64,000 nt of DNA from an uncultured Desulfobacterium sp. (GTDB taxonomy: Bacteria > Desulfobacterota > DSM-4660 > Desulfatiglandales > Desulfatiglandaceae). A program made the translations under genes and the position numbers. The stretch's first letter is position 1. The number at the start of each line of letters is the position of its first letter. Of this stretch, positions 37,601-45,325 are shown in pieces. A model generated the notes under the pieces. That model ran no database searches. It was not told the origin of the DNA and worked only from the letters and a program-made list of their open reading frames with translations. The stretch lies in contig LT984854.1 of NCBI GenBank assembly GCA_900258555.1, forward strand, positions 661,495 to 725,494. The letters are read 5' to 3'.

Positions 37601-40600
37601 TGTATTCCGGCATGGCCAGGATATTGGCAGTGGGGGCCACATAGCACACCTTGACCTGCTTGTTCACATAAATACCGTTTTGGCCTGTAGCCTTTAAGGT
37701 GTAATTTGTTTCAATGCCGGGATTAACATCAATACTGCCGTTTAGGGCCACCTCCCCGATATCCGGCGTAATCGAGCATGACACTGCATTTTGTGTGGAC
37801 CATGTGAGTGTGGCGCTTTCACCTACCTTAATAAGCGTTGGGTTCACGCTGAATGTTGCCGAAGGATAGATGATATTTTTAGATATGGTAAGGGTTTTTG
37901 TTATGGATTCATTTTCGTTGGATGCGGTGAGGGTGTAAGTGATGGGGAGTGCTGCCGGTGTAACCGTGACATAACCCCCAGTTTCTAACGCTCCGATCCC
38001 TTGATCCAGCGTACAGGCGCTTGCACATTGTGTGGACCATGCCAGTTTCACACTTTGCCCTGGATCGATATAATAATCGTCTGAAGTAAAATTCGAAATC
38101 GCCAGAGGTTTTGAAAGGCAAAGAGTTATCGTCTTGGAAGCAGTTCTACCGTCGTTTGAAAACGCCTCCAGTGTATAGTTTATGACTGACTCGGCAGGTG
38201 TTACCACAATAGAACCATTCGGAGAAACATTGCCAATGCCTTGTGAAATAACACAATGATCCACACTGCTATCGCACTGCCATGATAATGTCACCGGGTC
38301 TCCCGGCATCCAGGAGCAGGACGGCACAGCATTGCTGCCAAAAAAATTAATAAGCGGCGGGGTATATACGCTGACGGCACGGGAAATACTATTCGAACCC
38401 GTGCCATTTACGGCAGTAAGCGTATAAGTGGTTGTTTTTTGGGGCGCTACGGTTATAGACCCGTTCAAATTCACTGCTCCGATATCCGGAGTTATACTGC
38501 AAGAAGTGGCGCATTCACTTGTCCAGGTCAAGGTGGCTTGACCGCCTGCTGAAATTTGGGACGGACTGGCATTTAAAGACACTTGAGGAATGTCCGGCGC
38601 CAGTTTTATAGAATTCCCCGCGCCGTTTGTAGCTGTAAGCATATAGCCTACAGGCGTTTCTGGTGAAGGGATGGTCAATGTCCCCGAAATACCCACTTCC
38701 CCGATTTCTGGACTGATCGTTACCGTCTCGGCCCGCTGCACAGACCAGTCCAATGTAATATCGCCTCCGGGATTGATACCCCCGCAAGGGGTCACTGAAA
38801 AGGAAACAATCGGCAGGTAATCTACCCGGATGTAAAATTCCTGCGAATCATCCCCGCACCTGCCGTCCTGAACCCGCACCTTTACCATATAGGTGCCGCC
38901 CTGGCTTCCTGAAGGCGTCCATTGAATTAAACCAGTGGAAGGGTCAATGGTCATGCCTTGGGGGGCTATTGGGAGAGAATAGGTAAGGACATCAGGGTCT
39001 GGGTCTTCCGCCTGAACCTGATAGGAATATGGCTCTCCCCAGTTCGCCCAGGTCTTTGGAGAGGATGTGATCCTTGGAAAATCTATTTCTCCCGATTCAT
39101 CTTGAAAGGTCATTTTATTGATGGGTGTAATGTCCCCGCTACTTCCATCCAGATCAAAGACATGCCATACAGTCCCGGCCTGTTGCGGAGAGTTGAATGT
39201 GACAGGGTCAGCTCCTGATCCAAAATAGACCGTCACCAAGCCATGGGATTGGGAAAGGGCCTGAGAGGTGAAAGACATCCTGTTAGTAAAATCATGGACA
39301 TAAAAACGATAGGACCCCGCATTCCTTTGGGTGATTGTAATGGTTTCAGGGCCATATGAATCTCTGTCATCCCTATCCAGAGTTGCTCCGGGAATGTTGC
39401 GGTTCCAGTAAAAGCAATGAGAACGGCATCCCTCGGGATTGGGTGCGGTAAGATGCGCCTCCAGGTCACCGGGGGTTAGTCCCCAGGTGAGTACAATACG
39501 AATCTCTTCCGGCCCCAGGATGGGAGAAAGCGCCATGTTTTGATCAGCAAGGCCTTGGTCAGCGGCAATAGTCACCCTTAAATATCCGGTGATATATCCT
39601 TCTTCCGACGACACCAGAATATAGGAGCCAGGCCCTAGGTCAGTAAACATAAACCAGCCGAATTCGCTGGTGGTGTTCTGGGCAATAACCTGGCCAGGTT
39701 CACCGTTCTGATCCATATGAAGGGCGACATCTGCATTTGGAAGCAAAACGCCTGTTACTGCATTCATAACCGTGCCGGATATGCTGCCTGCCCCGAGAGG
39801 AGGAGGCCCCGTGCAGATGTTCATCTGGGCGGAAACTGTGTTGTTTCCCTCATCGGTTTCATCCAGTGCGCCTGTTCCCGCGCCGTTATCGTCGGCCCTG
39901 CAAAAGATGTTCCTCTCTCCGGTAGAAGGCCCTGTCCAGTTGAAAGGGATGTCTTCATAGTCGCCAGGATTCAGCAGGAGGGTGCTAGCAACAACACCGA
40001 TAAGGACCCCATTTTCATCAGGGTTGCCGTCATAAAAGGCCACCGGCACCCCTGCAGTTACGGGCAATCCGCCACTGTTTCCCAATCGAACGGATAAGGA
40101 GACCTGGCTGGGGCAATCTTCCTGGCTGTCCAGGTTTAGGCGGGATATGCTTAAATCCGTCCCAGAAGGACGATTGGATATTATATTGTTTGATTCATTG
40201 GTTTCTTGCAACTGGCCTTCACTGTCTAGAATGACAAAAAGGGGATTGTCCCGGAAGAGGAGTTCCCCCGCGGATGCCACTGAAACATCCATGGTCTCGC
40301 CCGCCGAAGGGCCTGTGTCCACAGAGACCTGTCCCAGGAGGTTATCCCTATCTTTATCGTACGCGCCGCTGTTATCCGTATCTTCAAACAGGGCGATTTT
40401 ATAAGCGTTTGTGATATCCCCGCTACCATTGTTTCTTAGGGTAACCAGCACATCTCCGGAGACCCTCAATGATACGGGGTCTTCGAGAAATGAACTGGTG
40501 TTTAGCTGAACTGGCTCAAGGTCCGTGCCTGCGAAAAAGACCGTGATCGTATCCACTGCCGTTTCTGTTCCTTCCAAGGCCTCGGCCGTGATGTTGTTGA

Positions 40601-42176
40601 CGCCCATGGTTAGAGTAACACCTTCAGCCATAAAGGCGTTTTCCACCACAGCAGCAACAATCCCATTGACTGAGACCGTTGACCCGGTCCGGTTCACTGT
40701 GCCTGTAACCGTAATGGCACCCTGGACGAAAGTCTGTGTATCTACAGGATTTTTGATCGTTACCGCCAGAAATTCAGGGCCGAGCGAGACAATCATGTCC
40801 ACCGTAGCTCCGATTTCTAAGGCTGTGCCGGCAGCAGGATCTTGGTTGATAACAGAACCTTCATGAACGGTGTTGCTATAGGCCTGGGATATGGAGCCTG
40901 TTGTCAGTCCCACGTTGTTCAATGACGTCTCAGCCGCCTGTTGGGTTAGTCCGATAAGGTTAGGTACCTCCGTCATGGCAGGTTCCGCGGTGATCAGGAC
41001 AAGATTCGGACCGCTATATGTTGTACCGTCAAAAACAATAAGCTGCAATTCGAAGGCGCCGGCCTGATCCGGTACAAAACTGGGGGTTTCGGAGGACGGG
41101 TCACTAAAAGAAGCTGCACTTCCCTGGGGAATAGACAAAAAAGACCACTGATATGAGAGGTCGTCTCCATCAACGTCACTGGATCCGCTTGCATCCAAAA
41201 AAACAGCATTCCCTCTAACTACGGTTTGATCAGGCCCGCCGTTCGCAACCGGCGCATCATTTATCGGGTTTATGGTAATGGATACCGTAGCGATATTGCT
41301 ATCTTCCGGGCCATCATTAGCCTTGAACGTAAATGAATCGCTGCCGTTTTCATTTTCATGGGGAGTGTAAGTCAAGTTGGGTGCAGTACCGATAAGAATG
41401 CCTCGAGTCGGATTCGTGACCACCTGATAGGTCATGGGCTCATTATCCAAATCCGAGGCCGTCAACGTGATGGGGAGTTGGGTGTCCTCATCCGTGGTCA
41501 CGGTTTGGTTCTCCGCAACGGGTGCGCTGTTCACATGGGTGATGGTGACTGTTGCAGGAGTTTCACCGCCAGGACCTATGGCAGTGATGGTATAGAGGGT
41601 GGTTTCATCAGGTGAAACCGATATCGACCCGCTGGCGTCCACCTGGCCTATGCCCGGCTCGATGTTACAATGATAGGCGAGGACTGAATTCCATGTTAGC
41701 GTTGAGTTCTCGTTGACTTTTATTGCAGTTGGGTCTGCCGAAATGGTTACTGAGGGAAGTTCAAAATCCTGCACCACCTTGATGGTTATATAGCTTTGCG
41801 GTGCACTTCTTAGTTCAACATGATAGGAATTTTCTGGTCCAAGGCTGACAGGCGCCTCCATATAATATACATTTTTATTGAAACTGCTCGGCCCGAATAT
41901 CAACTGTCCATTGATGTAGACCTCTGCGCTGCTGACAGCGTCTTCCACCCTGTAATCGCCTATCTGGTTCCCATTAAGTACGATCAGCTTGCCGGTGTTC
42001 ACATTATCGGGGAAAGGCGCGGTAAAAGTGCCGGAATAGACATCGGGCTCTTCCGTAGTCCGAACAAACTTGGTCGGCCCAAATATACTCATCTCTGAAG
42101 CGGATGCAGTTGAACAAATAAGAGAAAATATTAAAATCAAAACCAGCAATAAATGCCTTTTTATTGTCACGCCCAT
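31683..42176 (-). CDS. Giant exported mosaic protein with Ig-like repeats and two FG-GAP propellers
   Basis: This 3497-residue protein has a signal peptide (about 1-27; GAGGGA lies before ATG 42176). Modules in order: an Ig-like repeat, cadherin-like and PKD-like domains (about 215-390), PASTA (about 395-460), CARDB-like modules (about 540-790), a carboxypeptidase-regulatory domain (about 800-880), a YfaP-like domain and a putative Ig domain. Six Ig-like repeats follow (about 1120-1590), then two 100-residue modules and a seven-bladed FG-GAP propeller (about 1805-2180). Two Ig repeats, one 100-residue module, a second seven-bladed propeller (about 2453-2829) and five more Ig repeats come next, and the end is a SnoaL/NTF2-like domain. 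No LPXTG, type I secretion or PEP-CTERM signal is visible at the C-terminus. It probably acts as a surface adhesin or scaffold; the ligand is unknown. It is the first gene of the five-gene operon. Confidence 0.93.
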   Translation of the reverse strand: MGVTIKRHLLLVLILIFSLICSTASASEMSIFGPTKFVRTTEEPDVYSGTFTAPFPDNVNTGKLIVLNGNQIGDYRVEDAVSSAEVYINGQLIFGPSSFNKNVYYMEAPVSLGPENSYHVELRSAPQSYITIKVVQDFELPSVTISADPTAIKVNENSTLTWNSVLAYHCNIEPGIGQVDASGSISVSPDETTLYTITAIGPGGETPATVTITHVNSAPVAENQTVTTDEDTQLPITLTASDLDNEPMTYQVVTNPTRGILIGTAPNLTYTPHENENGSDSFTFKANDGPEDSNIATVSITINPINDAPVANGGPDQTVVRGNAVFLDASGSSDVDGDDLSYQWSFLSIPQGSAASFSDPSSETPSFVPDQAGAFELQLIVFDGTTYSGPNLVLITAEPAMTEVPNLIGLTQQAAETSLNNVGLTTGSISQAYSNTVHEGSVINQDPAAGTALEIGATVDMIVSLGPEFLAVTIKNPVDTQTFVQGAITVTGTVNRTGSTVSVNGIVAAVVENAFMAEGVTLTMGVNNITAEALEGTETAVDTITVFFAGTDLEPVQLNTSSFLEDPVSLRVSGDVLVTLRNNGSGDITNAYKIALFEDTDNSGAYDKDRDNLLGQVSVDTGPSAGETMDVSVASAGELLFRDNPLFVILDSEGQLQETNESNNIISNRPSGTDLSISRLNLDSQEDCPSQVSLSVRLGNSGGLPVTAGVPVAFYDGNPDENGVLIGVVASTLLLNPGDYEDIPFNWTGPSTGERNIFCRADDNGAGTGALDETDEGNNTVSAQMNICTGPPPLGAGSISGTVMNAVTGVLLPNADVALHMDQNGEPGQVIAQNTTSEFGWFMFTDLGPGSYILVSSEEGYITGYLRVTIAADQGLADQNMALSPILGPEEIRIVLTWGLTPGDLEAHLTAPNPEGCRSHCFYWNRNIPGATLDRDDRDSYGPETITITQRNAGSYRFYVHDFTNRMSFTSQALSQSHGLVTVYFGSGADPVTFNSPQQAGTVWHVFDLDGSSGDITPINKMTFQDESGEIDFPRITSSPKTWANWGEPYSYQVQAEDPDPDVLTYSLPIAPQGMTIDPSTGLIQWTPSGSQGGTYMVKVRVQDGRCGDDSQEFYIRVDYLPIVSFSVTPCGGINPGGDITLDWSVQRAETVTISPEIGEVGISGTLTIPSPETPVGYMLTATNGAGNSIKLAPDIPQVSLNASPSQISAGGQATLTWTSECATSCSITPDIGAVNLNGSITVAPQKTTTYTLTAVNGTGSNSISRAVSVYTPPLINFFGSNAVPSCSWMPGDPVTLSWQCDSSVDHCVISQGIGNVSPNGSIVVTPAESVINYTLEAFSNDGRTASKTITLCLSKPLAISNFTSDDYYIDPGQSVKLAWSTQCASACTLDQGIGALETGGYVTVTPAALPITYTLTASNENESITKTLTISKNIIYPSATFSVNPTLIKVGESATLTWSTQNAVSCSITPDIGEVALNGSIDVNPGIETNYTLKATGQNGIYVNKQVKVCYVAPTANILAMPEYIRPGESSTLSWIFSNSDTCTVDHGIGAVSLGETVVVTPSETTTYTITAVGPGGTAIDGVTVTVNKAPSVNMLSPSGDNDPSNGSFTIKWSDYDPDDNATISLYYDTDNTGQDGTLIVSGLKEDPDGTGNDEYVWDASQMADGSYYIYAVIDDGKGTPVVDYSDGVVNVTRSPSIKVIQPDGANDYANSSFIIKWTDADLDDNGMISLYYDTDNSGEEGILIASDLMEDPDEVSDTYEWNTAGISAGQYYIYAVLADGKGVQVVDYSDGPVVVEHNIGNSFKLKADDAASLDNFGRAVAISGDYAIVGAPLDDVAGKSDSGSAYIYKREGAAWIKQTKLVSSDAAATDYFGYSVSISGDYAIVGAYLDDDGGSSSGSAYIFRRNDSTWVEEAKLTAGDAEAFDYFGYSVSISGDYAIVGAYLEDNDTYSDAGAAYIFKRVGETWVEQAKLKAVDAGYQDYFGYSVSISGDNLIVGASQAGLEWYEKGAAYVFTRQNEAWIQQAKLNASDGRRWDYFGFSVSISEDFALIGAYADDDSAMSDFGSAYVFRRDDSTWVEEAKLTAGDAAYGDYFGYSVSITGNYAVVGAYRNDDNGADSGSAYIYTRKNEAWIEHAKLNASDAAASDWFGYSVAMDRGFVIAGAYRDDDGGTDTGSAYIFPVLNVTLTASPEIIEIGESTTLEWDATISDFCTIEPNLGSVEGNGSLEVSPTETTTYNITATSLYGVVTDSVTVYVSDPANPPAITITASPEIVAIGGSSTLSWNIANATSCAIEPGIGNVAFESSLSVSPTETTTYTITASNSGHAIAENITVTVIYPPSINVTQPDGTCDLADKSFRIQWNDSDLNDNATISLFYDTDNTGEDGTLIVTGLQEDPDGGVNDEYQWNTENLPEGLYYVYAVIDDGENAPAISYGPGAVKITHVIQNEIEQKARDASANDHFGYSVSIDGDYAIVGAEGDDDGGYDAGSAYIFLRDGAVWAEQTQLLASDSAGSDDFGISVSISGDYAIVGASGDDDGGSLSGSAYIFKREGLIWAQQAKLTGSDAAAGDLFGNSVSINGDYAIIGAYSNDDGGADSGSAYIFKREGSIWLEQAKITASDAAASDYFGYSVSIDGEVAVVGAHLNDDKGANSGSAYIFRREGTIWTEQAKLIPSDAAADDYFGYPVSINGDCAIIGAYRNDDGGSNSGSAYIFKRDGSIWAEQAKLTASDAASYDYFGLSVSINGDYAVVGAYGDDDKGSSSGSAYLFKREVSAWTQIKKITAGNGAASDYFGRSVSLANNYAIVGAYGKDDGTLYDVGSVYFYPIFNVNLSADPGLIQVGESLTLSWQSFLADSCSIEPNIGVVGTSGTMTVSPTQTTTYTITATGPTGSTTDKETVYVVDPTLPPSVTISSDLTQIDPGKFITLTWNVTNAETCVIEPGIGAVGPSGSIKISPAQTTTYTITASNPAGSATASTTVTVIYPAPVAMISASPQSIELGQSTLLYWNTTNAISCIIEPDIGTVNPNGSIMVSPTATTTYSITATNPDGTATANVTVTVITVQPTVTLTASPASIQYGQSSTLTWTSTNATTCAIEPDIGDVNASGSISVSPTETTTYTITATGPGGTATGTATVTVTYPAPTVSISASPQSIYRGQSTTLTWSSSNAASCVIEPDVGAVDLSGSVEVSPTQTTTYTITVTGLGGNNTAHTTVTVTSVIQLEITSPAQGEEINKPYVMVKGTFSNDLGLETGITVNGQVAMTYGNEFVANRVSFQDGENTIAAYAVDSQGNTMETSIEVNPVTPDKYLTLTADEYEGVSPFETNMTIEASFDVADVNLSYLGPGVVTVEAQSITEYGIKIDEQGIYYLTAEVSDDQGGVYQDTIGVVVQNQGSMDTLLKAKWNAMKAALINGDIEGALSYHLERSKDRYRDALTLLASNLTSIFSAMQDIELIYVHERIAKYRINRIHDIDGESVTITYYIYFVKDHNGLWLIDQY
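32520..33690 (-). repeat. Array of five Ig-like repeats in the giant gene
   Basis: Five consecutive repeats of about 77 codons share the pattern ASP-x-SI-x-x-GQSxTLTW, N-A-x-x-C-x-IEPDIG, SGSISVSPTxTTTYTITA and TVTVTYPAP. Each has a single conserved Cys in the same strand. Similar repeats occur earlier in the protein, for about fourteen in all. Confidence 0.85.
33690..34816 (-). repeat. Seven tandem FG-GAP blades (propeller 2) in the giant gene
   Basis: A second set of exactly seven blades has the same consensus as propeller 1 (SGSAYIFKR, WAEQAKL, SDAAASDYFGYSVSI). It is preceded by the same kind of module pair (Ig repeats plus a YYDTDNTGxDGTLIV-type domain), suggesting that a large block was duplicated within the gene. 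Confidence 0.88.
35620..36760 (-). repeat. Seven tandem FG-GAP blades (propeller 1) in the giant gene
   Basis: Seven repeats of about 55 codons carry the pattern DYFGYSVSISGDYAIVGAY, then a DDD-rich turn, then SGSAYIF and W-x-E-x-AKL. Each DxDxxxD-like loop probably binds Ca2+, as in integrin propellers. The count of seven would close a single beta propeller. The DNA repeats are close enough to allow slippage or recombination. Confidence 0.88.
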
Positions 42177-42196
42177 AAATCCCTCGATAGCTATGT

Positions 42197-42338
42197 GAGA
42201 CCTTTGAAAAACGCTCCCTTTTGCACCAACTCGGCATCAGACTCAAATTTTAATCCTCGAAATACTCAATGTATTCCTGTAGCTAAAATTTTCCTCTTCC
42301 TTGATTAGGCACAAAATAGAGCTTTTTTCAAAGGTCTC
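42197..42338. mobile_element. 142-bp MITE with terminal inverted repeats and 5-bp target duplication
   Basis: The ends GAGACCTTTGAAAAACGCTC and (inverted) GAGCTTTTTTCAAAGGTCTC match over 20 bases with one mismatch. TATGT flanks the element on both sides (42192-42196 and 42339-42343), a direct target-site duplication. The interior has no ORF. It lies just upstream of the giant gene, within 25 bases of its start codon, so it may have displaced or supplied the promoter of that operon. Confidence 0.88.
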
Positions 42339-42912
42339 TATGTTTTCTACCCGCCAGATAATTTATAAAAAATGCGCAAACAAAGCTTATTCGAGCCAGC
42401 GTCTCAGCGTGGGTTCGTCTCCTTTCCAAACAGAAACTTTACCGCATACCCACAGGCACATCATTCCATTACCCTGTCAGTGTCTATTGGATAAAAATAA
42501 CAGATTTTTAGTGGAAATAAATTAAACAATCAGAACTTGGAGGAAATTTAGATCTGACGGTGAACTTATATCGCAGGCCTTGAATTTTTGTCAATAGATT
42601 TTTTAAAGTTTTCTATTTGAACAATAAAATGTAGACATATTTATTTTTTCCATGAAAAAATAAAGTCTTTTTAAACTCTTAAGGCCACATTTAAATGAGC
42701 GTCAGACAACTCTGCCTGCAGGTGAAAGCAAAAAGCATTGGACAATGAGGCATAGCTAGTTGAATTAACGATGTTATTGCGTATTTTGAAATGAATATCT
42801 ATTCAATCGCTGTTCTTGGGATTTAAGCAGCAGATTGATTAAATACCTATCGCGTGTTATTTTATAATTATTCAGTCTATCCACTTCAATTTATTTTTGA
42901 AAAGGAGGCGCC
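42339..42912. other. AT-rich intergenic region between divergent operons
   Basis: About 570 bases without a convincing gene. The right half is strongly AT-rich and ends with AAAGGAGG before ATG 42913. Promoters of the small rightward operon, and perhaps of the leftward giant operon, should lie here. I could not assign -35/-10 boxes with confidence. Confidence 0.4.
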
Positions 42913-43137
42913 ATGAAGCAATTTGAATACGAGGTTTCAAAACACCCGGCCAATGAATTCACCCATCTGGTATATTTCTGTACGGAAGAAGGGGCGTGCA
43001 GGATTGATCAGGTCCCTTCGGATCAGACAAAGATACTGGAAGACATTCTTAACCAAAAGGGGGCTAACGGCTGGGAGCTTGTCCAGACTTTTTTTGGTAA
43101 GGATGGGGTGGTGATGATTTGGAAAAGAGAGATTTAA
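42913..43137 (+). CDS. DUF4177-like small protein
   Basis: This 74-residue protein has the short DUF4177 pattern: an N-terminal FEYEV strand, ILEDILNQKGANGWELVQTF in the middle and a VVMIWKRE end. It is soluble. A very strong AAAGGAGG lies before ATG 42913. It is the first gene of a three-gene operon with a small membrane protein (43153) and a rhodanese-ferritin protein (43326). The function of the family is unknown. Confidence 0.85.
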   Translation: MKQFEYEVSKHPANEFTHLVYFCTEEGACRIDQVPSDQTKILEDILNQKGANGWELVQTFFGKDGVVMIWKREI

Positions 43138-43152
43138 AGGCGGAGATATAAG

Positions 43153-43329
43153 ATGGGCCTGGTATTATTATTTTGTGTTATCGCAGCGGTTGTACTCGTG
43201 ATCATCCTTGTTAACCGGAAAAGAAAAAAACCAGAGGATGACATCCCCTTGTATGTCTGCCCTGAATGCGGCGAGCACCATTGTAATTGTTACCTTAAGG
43301 AAGATGTGGATCGAGGTAAGAAAAAATGA
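43153..43329 (+). CDS. Small membrane protein with Cys/His cluster, 58 residues
   Basis: This gene is short and easily overlooked. ATG 43153 is preceded by GGCGGAGA, and its TGA overlaps the start of the next gene (ATGA at 43326-43329), which strongly supports translation. The N-terminus is one TM helix (GLVLLFCVIAAVVLVIILV), followed by NRKRKKPEDD and a CPECGEHHCNC cluster in the cytoplasm, suitable for binding zinc or another metal. I do not know a family name. Being coupled to a rhodanese-ferritin protein suggests a role in metal or sulfur chemistry at the membrane, which is inference. Confidence 0.8.
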   Translation: MGLVLLFCVIAAVVLVIILVNRKRKKPEDDIPLYVCPECGEHHCNCYLKEDVDRGKKK

Positions 43330-44153
43330 CGGATGAATTAGTAAACATGACGAGCCAAGAGGTGAAGCGCTATCTTGATGAGAACAGTGTTGATCAATAC
43401 AATCTTGTAGATGTGCGTCAGGGTTGGGAATATGAAGAATACCACCTGCCCGGCGCAGCGCTTATCCCACTTCCCGAACTTGCAGACCGGCTAAATGAGA
43501 TCCGTTCAGATAGGCCCACAATTGTATATTGTGCAGCAGGCGGCAGGAGTGCGGCGGCCGCCAATCTGTTAAAAGGCCAGGGATTCACCGATGTATACAA
43601 TATGCTCGGCGGGATAAAGTCGTGGAAAAACGAATATGCCATTGGTCCCCAGTCGCTTGGAATGATATATTTTTCCGGTAATGAAACTGCCCTGGAGATA
43701 TTATATCTTGCCTATGGGATGGAGATCAGTATCGCCTCATTCTATACAAAGACGGCCTCATCCGTAACTCCTGAATTAGCGGAGACCTTTAAGAGCCTTG
43801 CAAGATTTGAGGAAGGTCACAAGGCTAAGATCTTTGGCGCAGCCCGGCAACTTGACCCGTCACTTAAGACCAGAGAGGCCATGGAGGTGAAGGCCGCAGC
43901 CGGCAAGGTCCTTGAGGGAGGAATAACTTTAGAGGAATTTTTGGAAAGGACCAGGAATTATCTTGATTTTCCCAATGGCGCATTGGAGGCTGCAATGATC
44001 TTTGAGGCCCAGGCGCTGGATCTGTATATGCGTTGTTCTAAAAAGGCGGCGAATAGTTCATCTGCTGAGATACTCCGCTGGCTTGCGCAGGAAGAAAAGG
44101 GACACTTAAAGATACTGGGAAGCATGCTGGAGCGTAAGGCAGCTAACCCTTAA
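43326..44153 (+). CDS. Rhodanese fused to a ferritin-like (rubrerythrin-type) domain
   Basis: This 275-residue cytosolic protein has two domains. Residues 1-105 are a rhodanese domain with the active-site loop around Cys69 (VYCAAGGRS), the predicted persulfide carrier. Residues 125-270 are a four-helix ferritin-like domain with carboxylate/His motifs in AYGMEISIASFY, ARFEEGHKAKIF, IFEAQALDLYMR and LAQEEKGHLKIL, which could hold a di-iron site. Such fusions occur in anaerobes and may couple sulfane-sulfur handling to oxidative-stress defence. The start overlaps the upstream small gene by four bases. Confidence 0.9.
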   Translation: MTDELVNMTSQEVKRYLDENSVDQYNLVDVRQGWEYEEYHLPGAALIPLPELADRLNEIRSDRPTIVYCAAGGRSAAAANLLKGQGFTDVYNMLGGIKSWKNEYAIGPQSLGMIYFSGNETALEILYLAYGMEISIASFYTKTASSVTPELAETFKSLARFEEGHKAKIFGAARQLDPSLKTREAMEVKAAAGKVLEGGITLEEFLERTRNYLDFPNGALEAAMIFEAQALDLYMRCSKKAANSSSAEILRWLAQEEKGHLKILGSMLERKAANP

Positions 44154-44225
44154 ATGGATACCAATCCCTCAGATATTATGACGGGATGTGCATCCGCCGC
44201 AGATCCGTAATAGCGATAATCCTGT

Positions 44226-45134
44226 TTACGCCAAGATGTCTTTCAGCGCACCCTGTATTGTGGGAAACTTAAAATTAAACCCGGAAGTTAGAAGCCTTTT
44301 AGGCAGGACCTTTTGGCCGTAGATCAGCGATGTTGCAAACTCACCCATGACCGCCTTTAATATAAATGAGGGTATCGCCGGCAATAAAACGGGCCTGTTT
44401 ACCGCCTTTGCCATTTCCTTGGTAAGTTCCCTGTTTGTGACCGGATTGGGAGCAGTGCAGTTTACCGGGCCGGAGATCTCCTTATTCTTGATGAGAAACA
44501 AAAGGATCTCCGCCAGGTCCTCCTGATGTATCCACGAAAACCACTGCCTGCCGCTCCCGAGAGGGCACCCGACATACCATCTGATCGGCTTAACCATAGT
44601 AAGAAGCGCTCCACCTTTAGATCCCAGCACTATCCCAAACCTGCAGAGCACCACCCGTGCTATCGAATCCCGGCCCTGTAACGCTGTTTCCTCCCACTTT
44701 CTTGTGACCGATGCAAGAAAACCATCCCCAGGTGCGCTGGCCTCATCCAATTCAGTGTCATCCCTAAAGCCATAGTACCCTACTGCTGAAGCGCTGAGCA
44801 ATACGGCCTCCTTGCCCCTGACGCCGGAGAGGGCGTCTACCAGGTTTTGGGTGGTCAGGATTCGGCTATCTGTTATGAGTTTCTTCTTATTATTGGTCCA
44901 AAATGAAAATATGGAGGCGCCGGCCAGATTAATTATTATTTCATGATCGGCCACATGCCCCTGCCATTTGCCTTTTTCTGTAGGATCGCCTTCAAGATAA
45001 GTCAACCCCGCAGGAGCGGATCTGCCGGTCCCGATGGAACGGGTCAGCAGTGTTACGTTGTAACCCTGCTCAAGAAGCCTTGAGCTAATGGCTCTTCCAA
45101 CAAAACCAGTGCCTCCGGTGATAAATACCTTCAT
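44226..45134 (-). CDS. TIGR01777 family NAD(P)-dependent epimerase/SDR protein
   Basis: This 302-residue protein of the SDR39U1/YfcH family has the N-terminal nucleotide motif MKVFITGGTGFVGRAISSRL, the LINLAGASIFSFWTNNKKKL-like segment (here IINLAGAS), SASAVGYYG in place of the usual YxxxK site, and a C-terminal DUF1731 region (LLPAIPSFILKAVMGEFA). ATG 45134 is preceded by GGAAGGAGG and matches the family start; TTG 45152 is unlikely. The reaction catalysed by this subfamily is not established. It converges with the rhodanese-ferritin gene, with 72 bases between the two stops. Confidence 0.9.
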   Translation of the reverse strand: MKVFITGGTGFVGRAISSRLLEQGYNVTLLTRSIGTGRSAPAGLTYLEGDPTEKGKWQGHVADHEIIINLAGASIFSFWTNNKKKLITDSRILTTQNLVDALSGVRGKEAVLLSASAVGYYGFRDDTELDEASAPGDGFLASVTRKWEETALQGRDSIARVVLCRFGIVLGSKGGALLTMVKPIRWYVGCPLGSGRQWFSWIHQEDLAEILLFLIKNKEISGPVNCTAPNPVTNRELTKEMAKAVNRPVLLPAIPSFILKAVMGEFATSLIYGQKVLPKRLLTSGFNFKFPTIQGALKDILA

Positions 45135-45325
45135 GACCACACCTCCTTCCAACAGGCAAATATATCTTTAAAAAAACACTGCAACATGATAGGGATAATG
45201 ACAATTAAAGACAATGTTTTTCTCTTTTTCAAAGCCAACATGTTGCCAGGCCTTCTGATTAAAGCTATTAATGAAAAGGGGTATTCTACGGCCCTTAAAA
45301 TTTATTAGGCTATGGGAGGAACTCA

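Noticed and set aside
31683..42176. Regularly spaced DNA repeats that could be mistaken for a CRISPR array or satellite DNA
   Set aside because: The period is 165-240 bases, the repeats are diverged at third positions and they translate into FG-GAP blades and Ig-like domains in one long frame.
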